Below, in pieces: positions 1 through 8,910 of a stretch of 64,000 bases of DNA. Origin of the DNA: Mycobacterium sp. MS1601 (GTDB lineage Bacteria > Actinomycetota > Actinomycetes > Mycobacteriales > Mycobacteriaceae); the NCBI RefSeq assembly GCF_001984215.1, contig NZ_CP019420.1:4836001-4900000 (forward strand), given 5' to 3'. Every line of letters starts with the position of its first letter. Positions within the stretch are counted from its first letter, which is position 1. The notes beneath the pieces are model-generated. The model worked only from the letters and a program-made list of their open reading frames with translations, did not search any database and was not told the origin of the DNA. Made by a program: the position numbers and the translations under genes.

Positions 1-2
1 CG

Positions 3-1211
3 TCACTGCGCGACGGGCGCGCTGTTCTGGGATTGCCGGGCGGGCTGCGCTGGTACGCCCAGCACGACGGCGACGCCTACGATCCGCCGCGCCGCTTCGC
101 CGACGAATTGACCGCAGGAGGCCTGCGGTCCTGGCCCACGCTGGCCACCGGCCGGTGGCGCCACACTCATCAGTTCGCCGACCGCGGAGACGGCACGACG
201 TTGTTGACCGATACCGTCGACACCCCGGTACCCGCCCGGCTACTGCGCTCGACATTCCGGTACCGGCACCGCCAGACCGCCGACGATCTGGCCGCTCACC
301 GCGCCGCGGGTTTGGCGCCGATGACGGTGGCGATCACCGGAGCAACCGGGTTGGTAGGCACCGCGCTGGCCGCGTTTCTGTCCACCGGCGGCCACCGGGT
401 GATCCGGCTGACCCGCACTCCGGCCTCGAGCCCCGATGAGCGCCAATGGGATCCGCTGGCTCCCTCGGCGGATCTGTTGGAGGGGGTGGACGCGGTGGTG
501 CACCTGGCCGGGGCGTCCATCGCGGGCCGATTCACCGCCGGGCACAAAGCGGCGATCCGTGACAGCCGCATCGAACCCACCCGACGCCTGGCCGAACTCG
601 CGGCCCGTGGCGGCCCGCAGGTGTTCGTCAGCGCCTCGGCCATCGGGTTCTACGGCTACGACCGCGGTGACGAGTTGCTGCATGAGGACAGTTCCCGCGG
701 TGACGGTTTCCTGGCCGACGTGGTGGCCGACTGGGAGGCCGCCACCGCACCTGCCGTGGATGCCGGGTTGCGAGTTGTGTTGGTGCGCACCGGAATTGTG
801 CAGGCCGCCCGGGGTGGGACCCTGCAGTTGCTGCGGCCGCTGTTCAGCGCGGGCCTGGGCGGCAAACTCGGCGACGGCAGGCAATGGCTGTCGTGGGTGG
901 GCATCGACGACCTGACCGACATCTACCACCGCGCCCTCTACGACCCCCGGCTCTCGGGGCCGGTCAATGCCGTGGGCCATGAACCGGTGCGCAACCTCGA
1001 GTACACCAAGGCGTTGGCCGCGGTGCTGCACCGACCGGCGATCCTTCCGGTGCCGTCGCTGGGACCGCGGGTGCTGCTGGGGTCAGAAGGCGTGCGAGAG
1101 CTGGCGGAGGCCAGTCAGCGGGTGCTGCCGACCAAGCTCGCCGGAGTCGGGCATCACTTCCGCCATGCCGACGTCACTGATGCGTTGGCTCACCAACTGG
1201 GACACGACTGA
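3..1211 (+). CDS. SRPBCC domain + TIGR01777-family epimerase (5' partial)
   Basis: The frame is open to the left edge, so the true start is outside the window; the first TTG inside is at 33. The first ~95 residues end an SRPBCC/START-like domain (GLRWYAQHDG). From about residue 97 of the TTG-initiated form an extended short-chain dehydrogenase begins, with the NAD(P)-binding GATGLVG motif, the SASAIGFYG stretch, and a DUF1731-type C-terminus (PSLGPRVLLGSEG...LAHQL). The SRPBCC-epimerase fusion is a known mycobacterial arrangement; the substrate is unknown. The 3' end overlaps the convergent amidotransferase gene by 38 bp. The family call is sure, the function is not. Confidence 0.85.
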   Translation, partial: SLRDGRAVLGLPGGLRWYAQHDGDAYDPPRRFADELTAGGLRSWPTLATGRWRHTHQFADRGDGTTLLTDTVDTPVPARLLRSTFRYRHRQTADDLAAHRAAGLAPMTVAITGATGLVGTALAAFLSTGGHRVIRLTRTPASSPDERQWDPLAPSADLLEGVDAVVHLAGASIAGRFTAGHKAAIRDSRIEPTRRLAELAARGGPQVFVSASAIGFYGYDRGDELLHEDSSRGDGFLADVVADWEAATAPAVDAGLRVVLVRTGIVQAARGGTLQLLRPLFSAGLGGKLGDGRQWLSWVGIDDLTDIYHRALYDPRLSGPVNAVGHEPVRNLEYTKALAAVLHRPAILPVPSLGPRVLLGSEGVRELAEASQRVLPTKLAGVGHHFRHADVTDALAHQLGHD

Positions 1212-1917
1212 CGCGGTCCAGGAATCCGGTCACCAGCCGGCGCAGCCGTTGTCCGGCGCCGTCCTGCTCGGCGACGGTGCGAGCGCGCAGGGCTTCGATG
1301 TCCACGCCCATGCGCGCGATGTCACTGCTGTCGCCCTTTTCGTCGGCCAGCCACAGATCCAGCAGGGGCAGATCGAGTTCGGGATGAAATTGCAGGCCCA
1401 GTGCGGTGCGGTAGACGAATGCCTGCGACGCCCGTGCGGTGCGGGCCAGCTCAGTGGCTCCCGGCGGTGCGGTGAACTGGTCTGAATGCCACTCGAACCA
1501 CGGGCCTTCCGGAATCAGGTCTGTTGTGTCGGTGCTGATCTCATACCAGCCGAGTTCGCCCACGGCAGCTTTGCGGACGGACCCGCCGAGCGCCTGGGCC
1601 ACCAGCTGGCCACCGAAACACACACCGAGCACCCCGACTCCGGCGTCGACGGCGCTACGCACCAGCGTCTCCTGGGCACCGACCCAGCCGGCGCGCAGCT
1701 CCTCGTTGTAGACCGACCAGCGTGAGCCCAGCGGCACGATCACGTCGTAGCTCGTGGGGTCCGGGAATTCGACGGTCACCGACGCCGGGTCGTGGGCCCG
1801 GTCGAGGGGCACCACGTTGAGGGTGTCGACGTCGAACCCCTGCTCGGTGAAGACTTCGCCCAGAAGCGCTTCCGGGGCATTGGGATCGTTGTAGATGAAC
1901 AGGACGCTGCGTGCCAC
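1174..1917 (-). CDS. class I glutamine amidotransferase-like protein
   Basis: 247 aa from a GTG start. It has the class I GATase nucleophile elbow GVCFGGQLVAQALGG (catalytic Cys near residue 100) and a late QFHPEL that supplies the catalytic His and Glu. The N-terminus (SVLFIYNDPNAPEALLGEVF) matches stand-alone amidotransferases of the GMP synthase-like type, which lack a synthetase domain. The partner and the ammonia acceptor cannot be told from sequence. It is divergent from the phospholipase D-like gene, with about 125 bp between starts, and convergent with the epimerase gene. Confidence 0.85.
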   Translation of the reverse strand: MARSVLFIYNDPNAPEALLGEVFTEQGFDVDTLNVVPLDRAHDPASVTVEFPDPTSYDVIVPLGSRWSVYNEELRAGWVGAQETLVRSAVDAGVGVLGVCFGGQLVAQALGGSVRKAAVGELGWYEISTDTTDLIPEGPWFEWHSDQFTAPPGATELARTARASQAFVYRTALGLQFHPELDLPLLDLWLADEKGDSSDIARMGVDIEALRARTVAEQDGAGQRLRRLVTGFLDRVSRVPVGEPTHQ

Positions 1918-2042
1918 GCCGACGACGATACTGGCTCAGCCCACCCGGGGTGCATTCTCGGGGCCGAGAACTCTGTCCGACAATGACTTCGGCATTGGTG
2001 GTGGGTCTGCCGGCGGGCAAAGCGGGGTATCCGAGTCGCACC

Positions 2043-3587
2043 ATGAACACGATCACCGACTGGTTTCTCACCGACGCCGAACGCGGCAACCCGGCCAGCA
2101 CATTGGCTGCATGGTCGGCGGGCAACTCGGTGCGACCCTTGGTGCACGGGGCCACGTATTTCGACGAACTGGTTGCCGAGGTCGAACAGTTGGGCGCCGG
2201 TGATCACCTGTTCTTCACCGACTGGCGCGGTGATCCCGATGAGCGACTGCGACCGGACGGGCCGACGATCGCCGAGCTGTTCAGTGCCGCGGCCGAGCGC
2301 GGTGTCATCGTCAAGGGTCTGATGTGGCGATCACATCTGGACACGCTGCAGTACAGCGAGCAGGAGAATCAGCACCTCGGAGACGACATCGAGGCGGCCG
2401 GGGGTGAGGTGTTGCTCGACCAGCGAGTGCGCCTCGGTGGCTCACACCACCAGAAGTTGGTGGTGCTGCGCCACCGTGGCGACCCGTCGCGTGACGTGGC
2501 GTTCGCCGGCGGTATCGACCTGTGTCACAGCCGCCGTGACGACGCCGACCACGCGGGGGATCCGCAGTCGGTGCAAATGGCGGTTGCCTACGGAGACAGC
2601 CCGCCGTGGCATGACGTCCAGCTGCGGATCCAGGGGCCCGCGGTGGATCATCTGGATGCCACCTTCCGGGAGCGCTGGGCCGATCCGACGCCCATCGACA
2701 ACAACTCACCGCTGGCCTGGTTGCGTGACAAACTGCGCGGCGCTGATCTCGAGGCCGATCCGCTGCCTGATCGGCTGCCTCCGCCGCCGCGGGCCGGCGA
2801 ACTCTGTGTGCAGGTACTGCGCACCTATCCCGATGCGCACCAGGCCTATTCGTTCGCCCCGGACGGTGAGCGCACCATCGCGCGGGCCTATCTCAAGGCC
2901 ATACCGCGGGCTCGCCGGTTGATCTATCTGGAAGACCAGTACCTGTGGTCCACCGAAGTGGCCCAGTTGTTCGCCGCCGCGCTGCGCGCCAATCCCGATC
3001 TGCACCTGATTGCGGTGGTGCCGCGCCACCCCGACGTCGACGGGAAGTTCGCCCTACCGCCCAACTCGGTGGGACGGCAGAAGGCGCTGGACGTGTGCCG
3101 CCGCGCCGATCCGGATCGAGTTCACGTCTTCGACGTCGAGAACCATTCGGGTACACCGGTGTACGTCCACGCGAAGGTCTGCGTCATCGACGACGTGTGG
3201 GCGACCGTCGGCAGCGACAACTTCAACCGACGGTCGTGGACACACGACAGCGAGCTGGCCTGTGCGGTGGTCGACCCCACCGAGGCGTTCGCCAGGGAGT
3301 TGCGCCTGCAGCTTCTGCGTGAGCACCTGGACCGTGCCGACGACGGCAGCCAGGACGACGGGCTGGTCGATCCGGCCGACGTCATTGCCACCGTGAACGC
3401 CGCCGCCGAAGCACTGCAGGCGTGGCACCACGGCGGCCGGACGGGTCCCCGCCCACCCGGACGTCTGCGTCCGCATCAGCCCGAACGGTTGGGCCGCTTC
3501 ACCCGGTTGTGGGCGGTGCCGGCGTACAGACTGGTGTACGACCCTGACGGACGTTCGTGGCGGGAACGCCTGCGCAACCGCTGGTGA
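2043..3587 (+). CDS. phospholipase D family protein
   Basis: About 514 aa from the ATG before NTITDWFLTDAERGNP; an upstream ATG at 1983 is possible, and neither has a strong ribosome site. Two PLD repeats are visible. The second is canonical (HAKVCVID, then GSDNFNRRSW). The first has HHQKLVVL followed by Arg where the motif wants Asp, so the first HKD is degenerate. The context PLHGATYFDELV...FTDWRGDPDERL is typical of cytosolic bacterial PLD-like phosphodiesterases. There is no signal peptide. Lipid hydrolysis is family knowledge; the substrate here is not known. Confidence 0.85.
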   Translation: MNTITDWFLTDAERGNPASTLAAWSAGNSVRPLVHGATYFDELVAEVEQLGAGDHLFFTDWRGDPDERLRPDGPTIAELFSAAAERGVIVKGLMWRSHLDTLQYSEQENQHLGDDIEAAGGEVLLDQRVRLGGSHHQKLVVLRHRGDPSRDVAFAGGIDLCHSRRDDADHAGDPQSVQMAVAYGDSPPWHDVQLRIQGPAVDHLDATFRERWADPTPIDNNSPLAWLRDKLRGADLEADPLPDRLPPPPRAGELCVQVLRTYPDAHQAYSFAPDGERTIARAYLKAIPRARRLIYLEDQYLWSTEVAQLFAAALRANPDLHLIAVVPRHPDVDGKFALPPNSVGRQKALDVCRRADPDRVHVFDVENHSGTPVYVHAKVCVIDDVWATVGSDNFNRRSWTHDSELACAVVDPTEAFARELRLQLLREHLDRADDGSQDDGLVDPADVIATVNAAAEALQAWHHGGRTGPRPPGRLRPHQPERLGRFTRLWAVPAYRLVYDPDGRSWRERLRNRW

Positions 3588-3672
3588 GCCGCATCACGCG
3601 GGCCTGGGCACCTGCGACACGTGGCTAGGGTGGTGTGATGCACCGGACCCGGACGCAGGGCTGATCACCTGC

Positions 3673-4869
3673 ATGTTCATCGTCATTGTCAGTTCCATCC
3701 TCGGGTTGGCGCATCTCTATCTGTGGAAGCGGTTGATCAAAGACACCACGGCACCGGGGCGTACGCGCCGGATTCTGACCGGTGTTCTGCTCGGCTTGGC
3801 CGTCCTGTTGGTGGCGACGTTGATCGTGCCGCGGATGTTCGGCGTCGAGGAATCCGCCTGGTTCGCCTGGCCTGGTTACATCTGGTTCGCACTGGTCGGT
3901 TATTTGCTGTTGGCGTTGTTGGTGATGGAGCCGGTGCGGTTGGCGCTGCTGCCCTGGGTGCGACGCCGACCCAAGGTTGCGGTGTCGACGGTGCCCGACA
4001 TTCCCGATGGCCCTTCGGTCGACTCGATCGGACTGAACCGTCGGGTGTTCCTGGCCCGGGCTAGTGCGGTGGCCGCGGGTGCCGCCTCGGTGGGGTTGGT
4101 GGGGGTCGGCGCGGCCACTGCGTTGGGACCGCCGCAGGTGCTGCAGGTGCCGGTCCGGCTGCGGCGACTCGATCCGGCGTTCAGCGGGTTTCGGATCGCG
4201 GTGGTCTCCGACATCCATCTGGGTCCGTTGCTGGGTCGCAAACACACTGAACGCATCGTCCGGATGATCAACGAGACCGAGCCGGATCTGGTGGCCATCG
4301 TCGGCGATCTGGTGGACGGCACCGTCGAGGAACTCGGACACGCCGCTGAACCGTTGCAGGACTTGGTGTCCCGCGAAGGCTCGTTCTTCGTCACCGGCAA
4401 TCATGAGTACTTCGTGGAGGACACGGTGCCCTGGTTGCTGGAGCTCGAACGCTTCGGGGTGGCACCGTTGCGCAACGAGAACACGTTGATCCGTCGTGGC
4501 GGCGCGGCGTTCAATCTGGCCGGCGTCAACGACCTCGCCGGTGAGCAGCGTGGCGACCCACCCGACTACGAGCGTGCGCTGGCCGGCGTCGACCCTGATG
4601 CGGCGACGGTGTTGTTGGCGCATCAGCCGGTGATGGTCGAGGAGGCTGCCACCCGCGGGGTGGACCTGCAGCTGTCCGGGCATACCCACGGCGGACAGAC
4701 CTGGCCGTTCCAGTACATCGTGGGGTCGGTGCAGCCGTCGCTGGCCGGATTGTCCACGCATCAGGACACCCAGTTGTACGTCTCCCGCGGCGCCGGGTTC
4801 TGGGGGCCGCCGGTGCGGGTCGGGGTGCCGCCTGATATCTCCATCCTGTCGCTGGATTCCGCGCAGTAG
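3673..4869 (+). CDS. membrane metallophosphoesterase (calcineurin-like)
   Basis: 398 aa. The first ~100 residues form about three to four hydrophobic helices, followed by a twin-arginine-like NRRVFLARASAV segment with another hydrophobic stretch (about residues 125-155). The catalytic domain carries all metal-binding motifs of the family: DIHLG, GDLVDG, GNHEY, LAHQP and SGHTHGGQ. This order is that of YkuE/YaeI-type phosphoesterases acting at the outer face of the membrane. The ATG at 3673 is the only start that keeps the first helix intact. No operon partner is evident. Confidence 0.88.
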   Translation: MFIVIVSSILGLAHLYLWKRLIKDTTAPGRTRRILTGVLLGLAVLLVATLIVPRMFGVEESAWFAWPGYIWFALVGYLLLALLVMEPVRLALLPWVRRRPKVAVSTVPDIPDGPSVDSIGLNRRVFLARASAVAAGAASVGLVGVGAATALGPPQVLQVPVRLRRLDPAFSGFRIAVVSDIHLGPLLGRKHTERIVRMINETEPDLVAIVGDLVDGTVEELGHAAEPLQDLVSREGSFFVTGNHEYFVEDTVPWLLELERFGVAPLRNENTLIRRGGAAFNLAGVNDLAGEQRGDPPDYERALAGVDPDAATVLLAHQPVMVEEAATRGVDLQLSGHTHGGQTWPFQYIVGSVQPSLAGLSTHQDTQLYVSRGAGFWGPPVRVGVPPDISILSLDSAQ

Positions 4870-5069
4870 TCCTGTCTCCGTTCAGAAGTCGGGTGGGGTG
4901 TTGCGTTCGGCCACGTGGTTGTCGCTGAGTGCGCGCTCTGCGGATGGCGCGGGGCACGGGTGCCGAGGTGGTGCTGAAACCGGCAGTATCCCTATGCACG
5001 ACGGTACAGGTCACGGGCTTTGACCCAACCACTTCGACTGTCGCATTCGTGTCGCGCAGAGGCGGGCAA

Positions 5070-5744
5070 TCAGACTGCCCGATACCGCCGCTCGGGCCGT
5101 CCGGCGCCGTACTGCAGCCGCAACTCCACGGTCCCGGCACTCAGATAGTGCTCCAGGTACCGCCGGGCGCTCACACGCGAAATCCCGACCATCTCGGCGC
5201 ACTCGGCAGCGGACACCTCGCCGGCGGCACGCACGGCATCGAGAACCCGCTGCGCGGTCTCGACCCCCAAACCCTTGGGCAGAACTTCCCCGCCGCCGAC
5301 AGCAGCAGCGGCATTGCCGAACAGCTTGTCCACCATGCCTTGATCGACGTGCCGCTCGGTACCCAATGCCGCGGCGCGGGCGGCGAAGGCCTCGAGCTTG
5401 GCTCGCAGCTGCGGAAACTCGAACGGCTTGATCAGATAGTCGGCGGCACCACCATCCAGAGCCGCACTCACGGTGTCCAACTCGCGGGCCGCGGTGATCA
5501 TGATGACGCCCACCCCGTTGCCATCGGAGCGCAACTGCTGCAACACCTTCAGACCCGTCATGTCCGGCAAATACACGTCCAGCAGCACCAGATCAGGGCA
5601 CAGCTCGTTCACCGCTTCCAACGCCTCGGCACCGGATCGGGCCACGCCGACGGTGCGGAACCCGTCCACCTGCTCGACAAACCGGCGGTGGATCTCGGCG
5701 ACCATGAAATCGTCGTCGACCACCAGAACGTCACGCATGGGCAT
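5070..5744 (-). CDS. response regulator, CitB/DcuR type
   Basis: 224 aa. The receiver domain shows the acidic triad DDD at 10-12, phospho-acceptor Asp56 (LVLLDVYLPD), and the Lys in YLIKPFEFP. The C-terminal ~100 residues hold a helix-turn-helix (VSAAECAEMVGISRVSARRYLEHY) of the kind found in CitB/DpiA/DcuR regulators. It overlaps the 3' end of the kinase gene by 14 bp (8 bp if the second ATG is used), so the two are co-translated. The adjacent divergent tctCBA operon makes control of tri- or dicarboxylate uptake the natural role; this is inferred from context. Confidence 0.9.
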   Translation of the reverse strand: MPMRDVLVVDDDFMVAEIHRRFVEQVDGFRTVGVARSGAEALEAVNELCPDLVLLDVYLPDMTGLKVLQQLRSDGNGVGVIMITAARELDTVSAALDGGAADYLIKPFEFPQLRAKLEAFAARAAALGTERHVDQGMVDKLFGNAAAAVGGGEVLPKGLGVETAQRVLDAVRAAGEVSAAECAEMVGISRVSARRYLEHYLSAGTVELRLQYGAGRPERRYRAV

Positions 5745-7329
5745 TCTCGCTCAAGGGAATTCGCACACTGAACTGGGCGCCGCCGGCGGGGGCATCGGTG
5801 ACGTCGACTGACCCGCCGTGCTGTGTGGTGACCAGTCGGACCAGGGCCAGGCCGATACCCCGCCCGCCGGGAACATCGGGTTTGGAGGTGACGCCGCGGG
5901 CGAAGATCGACTCGCGCAGATGCTCGGGCACACCGGGGCCGGAATCGGTGACGGTGATCGCCAGGGCGGCGCTCTCGCCACGCACCCCCACCACCACTTC
6001 ACAGCGTGAGGAGCCCTCGGACACGTCGACGGCGTTGTCGATCAGATTGCCCAGCAAGGTGATCACGTCGGTGGCCAAGGCCGGCTCCAGGGGTGCCAAC
6101 GTCGAATCCGGGGAGATCTCCAGCGATACCCGACGTTCGGCGGCCAGTGTGGTCTTGGCGATCAACAGTGCCGCCACGGCGGGATCGGAGATGTGCTGTG
6201 TTACTGCGTCACTGATCTCGGCTCGGCGCCGGGTCAGCGTGCCGACCAGTTCGCGGACCGCGTCGAACTCTCCGAGCTGCACCAGCCCGGAGATGGTGTG
6301 CAGCTGGTTGGCGAACTCGTGCGTCTGTGCGCGCAGGGTGTCGGTGACGCTCTTGTGGGACGACAGCTGGCCGCTCATGGTCGCCAGTTCGGTCGTGTCG
6401 CGCATCGTGGTCACCGTACCGATCGACCGTCCGTAGCTGCTGGCTGCCCTGCGGTTCAGTGCCAGTACCCGGGTGCGGGTGGCGATGACGGCGTGGTCGG
6501 TGTCGCCGGACTGCAGGAAATCCACCACCGCGGGGTCCATGTCCACCGCGTCCACTGGCCGGCCGATCGCTTCTTCACCCAGCCCCAGCAGATCCCGCGC
6601 AGAGTCGTTGAGCAGGGTGATCTCGCCGTCGTTGTTCACCGCCACCACACCTTCGCCGATACTGTGCAGCAGGGCCTCGCGATGATCGGCCAGGCTGGCG
6701 ATCTCGGCGATCTCGAGTCCCCGGGTGTGTCGTTTGATCCGTCGTGACAGCAGCCAGGAGGCGGCGAGTCCCAGCAGCGCGCCCAGTCCCAGGTAGACCA
6801 GCAGCCGTTCGCCGGCTCCGGAAAGCAACTGCCACACGGTGGGGTAGGGCTCGCTGACCGAGGTGATGGCAAGGACTTCGCCGTTGATTCCCAGAATGGG
6901 GACCTGTCCCACGATGCTGTGCACGCCGGCGATGTCGACGTCGCCGAACCAGGCCCGGCCCATTCGCACGTTGCTCGCCCCGAACTCGGCCGGACTGCCC
7001 ACCCGTGAGGGGTCCGTCGACGCACGGACGGTTCCGTCTGGGCTGATGATCTCTGCCAGCCCGGCCCCGGACAGGGCCACTGCCCGGTCCACATCCGGTG
7101 CCAGCACCCGGGAGGCGAACGGATCGTCGAACCGCTCGCGCACGATGGGGGTGGACGCCACGTTCTCCGCGACGGCGATCATCCGCTGTCCGCGGACCTC
7201 TTGGAACTCTTTGGTGGACTGAGCCACCGACACGGCGCCGACAGCCAGAAGCACCACGGCAACCACCACCAGCTGAAAGGCCAGGAACTGGCCCGCCAGA
7301 CTGGCGCCGCGCCGCGTGTTCTTAACTTT
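5731..7329 (-). CDS. sensor histidine kinase, CitA/DcuS type
   Basis: About 532 aa. There is an N-terminal membrane helix (LAGQFLAFQLVVVAVVLLAVGAV), an extracytoplasmic PDC-like sensor (~50-180), a second helix (LLVYLGLGALLGLAASWLL), a PAS domain (LLHSIGEGVVAVNNDGEITLLND), an H-box (THEFANQLHTISGL) and an HATPase_c domain with N box (NLIDNAVDVS), G1 (DSGPGVP) and G2 (GGRGIGLAL). The frame extends to a GTG at 7368, but that lies inside a CRP-type palindrome and has no ribosome site. I prefer the GTG at 7329, just before the KVKNTRRG segment. The kinase is paired with the CitB-type regulator. Confidence 0.88.
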   Translation of the reverse strand, partial: KVKNTRRGASLAGQFLAFQLVVVAVVLLAVGAVSVAQSTKEFQEVRGQRMIAVAENVASTPIVRERFDDPFASRVLAPDVDRAVALSGAGLAEIISPDGTVRASTDPSRVGSPAEFGASNVRMGRAWFGDVDIAGVHSIVGQVPILGINGEVLAITSVSEPYPTVWQLLSGAGERLLVYLGLGALLGLAASWLLSRRIKRHTRGLEIAEIASLADHREALLHSIGEGVVAVNNDGEITLLNDSARDLLGLGEEAIGRPVDAVDMDPAVVDFLQSGDTDHAVIATRTRVLALNRRAASSYGRSIGTVTTMRDTTELATMSGQLSSHKSVTDTLRAQTHEFANQLHTISGLVQLGEFDAVRELVGTLTRRRAEISDAVTQHISDPAVAALLIAKTTLAAERRVSLEISPDSTLAPLEPALATDVITLLGNLIDNAVDVSEGSSRCEVVVGVRGESAALAITVTDSGPGVPEHLRESIFARGVTSKPDVPGGRGIGLALVRLVTTQHGGSVDVTDAPAGGAQFSVRIPLSENAHA

Positions 7330-7354
7330 CACAACTTCCTTTGCGTCCGAAAGA

Positions 7355-7368
7355 GTGACGTAGGTCAC
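7355..7368. promoter_or_regulatory. candidate CRP-type operator, GTGA-N6-TCAC
   Basis: GTGACGTAGGTCAC is a perfect GTGA-N6-TCAC core of the CRP/Rv3676 consensus (TGTGA-N6-TCACA), with A and T as outer bases instead of T and A. It sits 49 bp upstream of tctC and 26 bp upstream of the preferred kinase start. Either a CRP-like protein or the CitB-type regulator could bind it. Confidence 0.45.
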
Positions 7369-7417
7369 TTGAGGGGACAGTATTGCTGAGCATCACCACA
7401 AAACTCAGGAGCATTCG

Positions 7418-8401
7418 GTGTCCAGACGACCATATGGCGTCCGCGCAGCTGCGGTTGTGCTGATCGCGCTGTTACTCGCCGGCTGCGGGGTCACCCGCGG
7501 CGACGATCCAGCCGGCATGCACCGGCTACGCATGATGGTGCCCAACAGTCCCGGCGGCGGTTACGACCTCACCGCTCGCACCGCCGTCAAGATCATGGAA
7601 GACGACGACATCACCGGTCGTGTCGAGGTGTTCAACGTGATCGGTGCCGGCGGCACGGTCGCGATGGCCCGGCTGATGAACGAGCGTGGCAACGGCGACC
7701 TGATGATGATGATGGGCCTCGGCGTGGTCGGCGCGGTCTTCACCAACGGCTCGTCGGCGCGCGCCTCGGATGCCACTGCCTTGGCCAAGATGGTCGAGGA
7801 GCAGGAGGGGATCCTGGTCCCGGCCGACTCGCCGTTTCAGACCGTCGACGACTTCGTGCAGGCCTGGAAGGCCGACCCGGCCCGGGTGACCATCGGCGGC
7901 GGTTCGTCGCCGGGCGGACCCGATCATCTGTTCCCGATGGAGACCGCGCGAGCGGTCGGCGTGGATCCCAAGCAGGTCAACTTCGTCTCCTACGACGGTG
8001 GTGGTGACCTCTTGACGGCTCTGCTGGGCAACAAGATCGCCGCGGGCACCTCCGGGTTGGGGGAGTACGTCGACCAGATCGAGTCCGGTCAGGTGCGGGT
8101 GTTGGCGGTCTCCGGCAGCGAGCGTGTCGAAGGTGTCGATGCGCCGACGCTCACCGAAGCCGGCATCGATCTGACGTTCACCAACTGGCGCGGAATCCTG
8201 GCTCCGCCAGGGATTTCCGATGAGGATCGCGACGCCATGGTGAAGATCCTGGAAGAGCTGCACGCCACCGACGCCTGGAAGGAAGCGCTGGTGACCAACG
8301 GCTGGTCCGACGCGTTCATGACGGGGGAGCCGTTCGAGCGGTTCCTCGAAGAACAGGACAGCCGGGTGTCCACCACGCTGACGGAACTGGGGCTGGTATG
8401 A
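7418..8401 (+). CDS. tctC: tripartite tricarboxylate transporter substrate-binding lipoprotein TctC
   Basis: 327 aa from GTG, with an AGGAG ribosome site about 7 bp upstream. The signal peptide ends in the lipobox LLLAGC, so the mature protein is a lipid-anchored extracytoplasmic receptor. The TctC/Bug-family fold shows in VPNSPGGGYDLTAR, the GAGGTVAMARL segment and SSPGGPDH. It binds a carboxylate such as citrate for the TctAB permease. Its last 4 bp overlap tctB. Transcription is divergent from the two-component genes across a CRP-type site. Confidence 0.93.
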   Translation: MSRRPYGVRAAAVVLIALLLAGCGVTRGDDPAGMHRLRMMVPNSPGGGYDLTARTAVKIMEDDDITGRVEVFNVIGAGGTVAMARLMNERGNGDLMMMMGLGVVGAVFTNGSSARASDATALAKMVEEQEGILVPADSPFQTVDDFVQAWKADPARVTIGGGSSPGGPDHLFPMETARAVGVDPKQVNFVSYDGGGDLLTALLGNKIAAGTSGLGEYVDQIESGQVRVLAVSGSERVEGVDAPTLTEAGIDLTFTNWRGILAPPGISDEDRDAMVKILEELHATDAWKEALVTNGWSDAFMTGEPFERFLEEQDSRVSTTLTELGLV

Positions 8402-8910
8402 CCACCACCGACACTGAAACTCAGAAGACCACCGACAAGGGGCAGTACGTCGTCTGCGCCGTGTGCGTGGTGGTCGGAATCTTCCTGATCGTCGACGCGA
8501 TGCGTATTGTCGACGGCTTCGCGAAGGTGGATCCCGTTGGGCCGCGGCTGTTCCCGATTGTCGTCGGGGTGGCGCTGATCGTGCTGTCGGTGATCCTGGC
8601 CATCGCCATTCCACGCGGGTCGAAGGGCGAGGCCGATGCCGGCGAGGACATCGACCCGAACATGAAGAGTGACTGGCGCACGGTGGGGCTGCTGATCGCG
8701 TTGTTCGTCGCCGTCATCGTGCTGGTCAACCCGCTGGGCTGGACCATCGCCGGTGGGCTCTTCTTCGCCGGCACCGCGACGGTGCTGGGCAGCAAGCACT
8801 ATGTGCGCAACGTTCTGATCGGCGCCGCTCTGGGCATCCTCAGCTTCTATGCATTCTATTCCGGGCTCGGAATACCGCTGCCCGCAGGCATTTTGGACGG
8901 GATTCTGTAA
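8398..8910 (+). CDS. tctB: tripartite tricarboxylate transporter small membrane subunit TctB
   Basis: 170 aa starting in an ATGA overlap with tctC. Four hydrophobic helices are visible (about 18-38, 55-75, 98-125, 138-160), with the VGPRLFPIVVG motif typical of TctB between helices 1 and 2. A charged cytosolic loop (GSKGEADAGEDIDPNMKSDW) follows helix 2. The protein forms the membrane complex with TctA, whose ATG follows its stop directly. Translational coupling on both sides fits equal production of the three subunits. Confidence 0.93.
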   Translation: MTTTDTETQKTTDKGQYVVCAVCVVVGIFLIVDAMRIVDGFAKVDPVGPRLFPIVVGVALIVLSVILAIAIPRGSKGEADAGEDIDPNMKSDWRTVGLLIALFVAVIVLVNPLGWTIAGGLFFAGTATVLGSKHYVRNVLIGAALGILSFYAFYSGLGIPLPAGILDGIL

